Shown: positions 60,310 to 64,000 of the stretch, one piece after another
Layout of the letters: each line of letters opens with the position of its first letter
Position numbering within the stretch: the first letter of the stretch is position 1
NCBI RefSeq assembly: GCF_021531355.1
Contig: NZ_JADYTS010000006.1
Location: forward strand, 1-64,000
DNA length: 64,000 nt
Direction of reading: 5' to 3'
Source: Leyella stercorea
Lineage (GTDB): Bacteria > Bacteroidota > Bacteroidia > Bacteroidales > Bacteroidaceae
Notes under the pieces: generated by a model
What the model saw: the letters and a program-made list of their open reading frames with translations, nothing else
Databases searched by the model: none
What the model was told of the DNA's origin: nothing
Program-made: the position numbers and the translations under genes

Positions 60310-63120
60310 ATGGAAAACGTATTAAAGAAACTTTTTGTTGTGTTATTGCTCTGCCTTGTGCAGTCGACAGTTTGTCATGCCGACACGTTCAAGGGTAAGA
60401 TAGTTAATGCCGAGACGGGCGAGATACTTATTGGAGCGACAATACGAAGCGAGATTAATCCACAGCCAGGATGGTCGATGCAGAATCAGGCTGAGACCGA
60501 CAGCACTGGCTGCTTCTTTCTCAACGCAAGTTGGGAGGGTCGCATCATGTTCACGTTCAGCATGATTGGATATAAGAATGCGCGTAAGGTGGACTATGCT
60601 TACGGTAAAGAAGTGAATGACACTACCGACCTTGGCATCATAAAGCTTCAGCCTACTGCCCTTATGCTGAAGGATGTGGAGGTGACGGCAAAGATGCCTC
60701 GCATCACAATGTCGGGCGACACTATTGTGTTCAATCCCGAAGCATTCAAGCTGAAGGAGGGGGCACGTCTCGACGAACTCATCAAAAAGTTGCCAGGAGT
60801 GGAGAACCGTGACGGCAAACTCTACTGGAACAACAAACCCATACGCTTGATGATGAATGGCAAGAACTTGTTTGGTGGCGACCAGATTATAGGTCAGTTG
60901 CCAGCCGAGGTGGCAGGCAAGCTGAAGCTGTACGACCGCAAGTCGGAACTGGCTCGACATACAGGCAAGGATGAAGGCGATGAAGACCATGTGCTCGATA
61001 TTCAGGTGAAGCCAGGTTTTCTTGACAAGTGGTATGGCAATGTTGAGGCGCAATATCAGACCAAAAAGCGCTACATGTTTAATGTCACCGCCAGCAAGCT
61101 GAGCGACCACGACCCGCAGATGGTTTATGCACAGGCCAACAATGCCAACCGCTATATTGACAGAACCATGAACTCTTCAATGAACGCTAATATCGATGGC
61201 GACGGCAAGAGCCAATACGGATCGTACAACTATCAGCACAACTGGCAGACTAAGGGTGCTGACAAATTCGACAACAACAGTTTTGACATCAGTGCAAATA
61301 TGGGACACAGCGACGGTTGGAACACAATAGGAAAGTCTACAGAGACCTTCTTCCCCAACCAGGAACGCACGTTTGCCGTGTCAGAAAGCTATCGCTACAA
61401 ACATAAAATAACCCCACAGATGCAGGCACGTCTCTTTGCCTACACCGACTCGCTGAACACTATCAGTGTGAACGTGAAGGCTACATACGAGAAAATCCGA
61501 AACACCGATGAGTACAAGGGTGCCTCGTATGGCTATGAGCCAAACCAGTTTGAATATCATTCGCTCAATGCTGCTCTTGCCGCCAAGCCCGGCGACGCAC
61601 TCTACGAACGACTCATCACACGCAACCGCAACTATCAGTCTTCCGAACAGCAGACACGTGGCATCAACATCGATTATACGTGGAAGCACTTCCTCGGCAA
61701 GAAAGGCTCGTTCTCTCTGCAAGGCTACACCAACATCAATGGAGCCAATGAGGACACACACATCAACCGCAATCTGGAGTATCTGCGCGAAAAGCGAAGC
61801 GAGACAGTATGGCAGTATTACGACCGCAGCAACCATAATCTTAGCACACGTCTTGGTGCTTCGTTCGACTATTGGTTTGGCAAGAAGGTGTATGTCAACA
61901 TTCTCGACAACGTGACCTATTCACGCACACGCACCACACGCGATTTCTTCACCGACAACAACGAGCAGAACGTAGTAGGCGGCACACCTACAACGCTCGA
62001 CCCTACAAACGCTATGAGCTATCTTATGCACAAGTGGACTAACCAACTGACGTTGAAGTCGACCATCACACCGGTGAAGGCTCTGATGATTATGCCTAAG
62101 TTCAGCTGGAACGTCTATCGTGAGAATACCGACTACCGCTACGGACCGCTCGACACTACAGCCGTGCGTACGAGCCAGACCTACGAGCCGTCGATATTCT
62201 TGAAGTGGAAGATGAGCCGTATGCGCAATATGGATCTCTCGTTTGCCTACACCACCACTGTGCCCGACCTCGTCAGCACTTTCGCCTACCGCAACACCAT
62301 CGACCCGCTCGCAATATCTACAGGTAACCCATTGCTGCGCAATTCGCACAGACACACCACTACGTATAACTATCACCGCATGTGGCTGCGCAAGCAGATA
62401 GTGATGGGACTGAGCGCATCGTACATCAAGGACATCAATCCCGTTGCCACACTCTATCGCTACAACTCCTCTACGGGTGTGTATGAGTCGAAGCCGATGA
62501 ATGTGAAAGGTGGCGACATGTGGAAGTTCGGATTCAACTACGACCAGGGTTTGGGCGTTTACTTCCGACTGATGAACAAGTTTGCGTTGCTCACGTCGAA
62601 GTCGTACGGATTCCTTACGATTGTTGACAACGTCGATCCCAACGCCATTCCCGACCTCAACCTGCAGAAGCGCCTTGGCATTGACGAGAACATAGAGTTT
62701 TCGTATGAAGCAGAGAAGGTGCAGCTGACGCTGTTCAACCGTTTGCAGTGGAACCGCTACCGCTACGAAGACACTTCGTACAACACCAGTCCGCTATATA
62801 ACAGCGCTGGAATAGAAGCTACGCTCCATCTCTCGCCGTTCGAACTGTATATACGATTGTCTGACGATTATCGTTCGGGCTATGCCACTTCAGCAATGAA
62901 CGGACACAAACTTATGTCGCAAGCAAGCATCAGCTATGGTTTCTGCAAGAACAAATGCAGGCTGTCGCTATATGTTGATGACATCTTCAACAAGGACATC
63001 TGGTACGAAAGCGACTACTCGGCATATCAGCGCAGTGAATCTTCGATAAACTATATTCACCACTATGCAAACCTTAGGTTTACATACACATTTGATGCGA
63101 AAGCTAAGAAGAACAAATAA
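60310..63120 (+). CDS. Outer-membrane beta-barrel protein, TonB-receptor-like, with carboxypeptidase-regulatory-like domain
   Basis: 936 residues. Signal peptide (VLKKLFVVLLLCLVQSTVCH). CarboxypepD_reg-like domain FKGKIVNAETGEILIGATIR (about 27-120). Plug-like region: LKDVEVTAKMPRITMSGDTI, LIKKLPGVENRDGKLYWNNK, IRLMMNGKNLFGGDQIIGQL. The remaining ~700 residues are a 22-strand-type barrel rich in aromatic alternation, ending in FTYTFDAKAKKNK. It belongs to the outer-membrane beta-barrel group found with ECF systems; transport substrate unknown. Base composition is higher in GC than the four genes before it, perhaps from different histories. Confidence 0.88.
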   Translation: MENVLKKLFVVLLLCLVQSTVCHADTFKGKIVNAETGEILIGATIRSEINPQPGWSMQNQAETDSTGCFFLNASWEGRIMFTFSMIGYKNARKVDYAYGKEVNDTTDLGIIKLQPTALMLKDVEVTAKMPRITMSGDTIVFNPEAFKLKEGARLDELIKKLPGVENRDGKLYWNNKPIRLMMNGKNLFGGDQIIGQLPAEVAGKLKLYDRKSELARHTGKDEGDEDHVLDIQVKPGFLDKWYGNVEAQYQTKKRYMFNVTASKLSDHDPQMVYAQANNANRYIDRTMNSSMNANIDGDGKSQYGSYNYQHNWQTKGADKFDNNSFDISANMGHSDGWNTIGKSTETFFPNQERTFAVSESYRYKHKITPQMQARLFAYTDSLNTISVNVKATYEKIRNTDEYKGASYGYEPNQFEYHSLNAALAAKPGDALYERLITRNRNYQSSEQQTRGINIDYTWKHFLGKKGSFSLQGYTNINGANEDTHINRNLEYLREKRSETVWQYYDRSNHNLSTRLGASFDYWFGKKVYVNILDNVTYSRTRTTRDFFTDNNEQNVVGGTPTTLDPTNAMSYLMHKWTNQLTLKSTITPVKALMIMPKFSWNVYRENTDYRYGPLDTTAVRTSQTYEPSIFLKWKMSRMRNMDLSFAYTTTVPDLVSTFAYRNTIDPLAISTGNPLLRNSHRHTTTYNYHRMWLRKQIVMGLSASYIKDINPVATLYRYNSSTGVYESKPMNVKGGDMWKFGFNYDQGLGVYFRLMNKFALLTSKSYGFLTIVDNVDPNAIPDLNLQKRLGIDENIEFSYEAEKVQLTLFNRLQWNRYRYEDTSYNTSPLYNSAGIEATLHLSPFELYIRLSDDYRSGYATSAMNGHKLMSQASISYGFCKNKCRLSLYVDDIFNKDIWYESDYSAYQRSESSINYIHHYANLRFTYTFDAKAKKNK

Positions 63121-63136
63121 ATGATTGGATACGAAA

Positions 63137-63176
63137 AACGGGAACAGCAGACATTTGATTGTCCGCTGTTCCCGTT
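63137..63176. terminator. Bidirectional terminator after the barrel gene
   Basis: A 17-bp stem (63137-63153 with 63160-63176, one mismatch, loop TTTGAT) with AT tracts on both sides separates two convergent genes. Confidence 0.8.
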
Positions 63177-63206
63177 ATTATGTTTATATCTTCAGAAAGG
63201 TTTCTC

Positions 63207-63662
63207 TTACTTTTTGGTCAGCACGTACAGCTTTGCCATTTCGCCTTCTGCCTCATTGCCAAGCGAGTCGGTCATAACGACACTCTTGCTGTCCTTGACC
63301 TTATAGAATGTATGTTCGCCGCTTGACGGACGTACAAGCATTAGGACGTTTCCGTCGAGCACCTGCAGCACGCCACTTGCTTCGTCGTGTCCGTCTTTAC
63401 GGTCTATATAGTCTTGCTTCAACTCGTATGTGCTGTCGGCATTGATAGTGAGAACAGTCTTTATTCCCGGGCAATCGGCAGCAGGCAGAGTGCCTTCGTA
63501 AGTGCCGGCAACAGTAGTCAGGTCAACATTCTCGCTGGCAACGGTTGTGTCAGCCACGCTTGTTGAATCGCTGTTTGCTTCGTTCTGTGCGGTCTTCTTG
63601 CCATTGCAAGAAACCATTATTGCTGCAGCCATTACTGCAACGTACATAAGATTTCTTTTCAT
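63207..63662 (-). CDS. NlpE-like lipoprotein
   Basis: 151 residues. Signal peptide with lipobox: MYVAVMAAAIMVSCNGKK, so Cys19 is lipidated. The N-terminal mature part is a Ser/Thr/Asn-rich linker, and the globular domain reads TVAGTYEGTLPAADCPGIKT, VLTINADSTYELKQDYIDRK, HTFYKVKDSKSVVMTDSLGN, like the N-terminal domain of NlpE copper-resistance/adhesion-sensing lipoproteins (C-x-G-I type). Outer-membrane-anchored on the periplasmic side. Envelope stress sensing is the family role; in Bacteroidetes this is unproven. Confidence 0.8.
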   Translation of the reverse strand: MKRNLMYVAVMAAAIMVSCNGKKTAQNEANSDSTSVADTTVASENVDLTTVAGTYEGTLPAADCPGIKTVLTINADSTYELKQDYIDRKDGHDEASGVLQVLDGNVLMLVRPSSGEHTFYKVKDSKSVVMTDSLGNEAEGEMAKLYVLTKK

Positions 63663-63714
63663 ACGTCTTTAGTGTTTTGTTGTTATTATCCTTTTATTAG
63701 TTGTTCTTCACTGT

Positions 63715-64000
63715 CTATTTCTTGTTCTCTACAGCAGCAGGAGTCCAGTTGTTGAAGAATCGCAGCACCTTCTTTTCGCTGTAGCTCTTTCCTTCTTCAA
63801 GAAAACTTGAGTCTTGTGTGTGCAGCACCTTGCCGTTGGCATCAAGTACAACGAATACGGGAAAACCGAAACGTGCCGGATTGTCAAGACGCTGCATCAG
63901 ACGGGCGTCTCTCTTTGCAGCCTCTTCGCCACCAGCCTTACGCGGATTGTAGTTGACGTGCAGGTAAACGAAGTTATCGTTAATCACCTTGTTGACAGCC
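63715..64000 (-). CDS. Thioredoxin-fold protein, C-terminal part (cut by window edge)
   Basis: The frame is open to the right edge of the window, so the active site lies outside. The visible part reads FVYLHVNYNPRKAGGEEAAK, then RFGFPVFVVLDANGKVLHTQ with the conserved cis-Pro of the thioredoxin fold, and EKKVLRFFNNWTP. Similar to the periplasmic thioredoxin-like proteins common in Bacteroidetes. It ends 52 bases before the NlpE-like gene, on the same strand. Function beyond the fold cannot be stated. Confidence 0.75.
   Translation of the reverse strand, partial: AVNKVINDNFVYLHVNYNPRKAGGEEAAKRDARLMQRLDNPARFGFPVFVVLDANGKVLHTQDSSFLEEGKSYSEKKVLRFFNNWTPAAVENKK

Noticed and set aside
1-64000. Search for CRISPR arrays, tRNA and rRNA genes
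   Set aside because: No regularly spaced direct repeats, no cloverleaf with GGTTCRA-type arm and no rRNA signature were recognised by eye.

Overview
The window is a chromosomal segment of a Bacteroidales bacterium, most likely Prevotella or a close relative. The evidence is promoters of the TTG-N19-TAnnTTTG type, a peptidase C10 precursor with a type IX-like tail, an ECF sigma / anti-sigma / outer-membrane beta-barrel module, Bacteroidales-type housekeeping blocks (fmt, tsaC, ClC, rpe; purF-like-carA-carB) and families abundant in this order (DUF1703 ATPases, Rpn nucleases, IS1380 and IS630 transposases). No rRNA, tRNA or CRISPR array was recognised.

Layout. 1-273: tail of an IS630-type transposase. 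374-5018: fmt, a threonylcarbamoyl-AMP synthase, a ClC channel with CBS domains, rpe, and an overlooked 41-residue small protein. 5205-12058: a complete tryptophan operon in the order D-C-F-A-B-E-G. It is preceded by a promoter, a short leader peptide with three consecutive Trp codons and an intrinsic terminator, that is, a classical attenuator. 12087-25217: an ECF sigma factor, a streptopain-like protease, a HAD phosphatase, a Wzc-like tyrosine kinase, rfbA, a zapA/rny cluster, a radical-SAM sulfatase maturase and an asparaginase. 25439-32922: a Wza-like lipoprotein, a PurF-like amidotransferase, carA and carB. 33064-37292: a nitroreductase-oxyR-CoA-disulfide reductase operon.

37413-57283 is an accessory island, visibly richer in A+T than the trp and car blocks. 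Its core (40661-54141) is a tight seven-gene operon that I read as a BREX type 4-like phage-defence system: an unknown 620-residue protein, a PAPS-reductase/ferredoxin/DUF4007 fusion (BrxP), a 1392-residue P-loop ATPase (BrxC/PglY), PglZ, a short BrxL ATPase, a 67-residue zinc-ribbon protein and a cysteine desulfurase. There is no DNA methylase, but there is a complete sulfur route (desulfurase plus PAPS-reductase-like enzyme). Divergent from it lies a stand-alone protein resembling the phosphorothioate-DNA-binding (SBD) domain. The simplest model is a defence system whose self-mark is DNA phosphorothioation and which carries its own mark reader. SBD gene and operon together are bracketed by 29-nt imperfect direct repeats (39482-39510, 54176-54204), and further out by two paralogous DUF1703 ATPase/nuclease genes and transposase remnants.

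57443-63120 is an ECF sigma / anti-sigma / plug-like secreted protein / TlpA-like thioredoxin / outer-membrane barrel module. The window ends in an NlpE-like lipoprotein and a truncated thioredoxin-fold gene. Function calls rest on motif recognition by eye; no database search was run.
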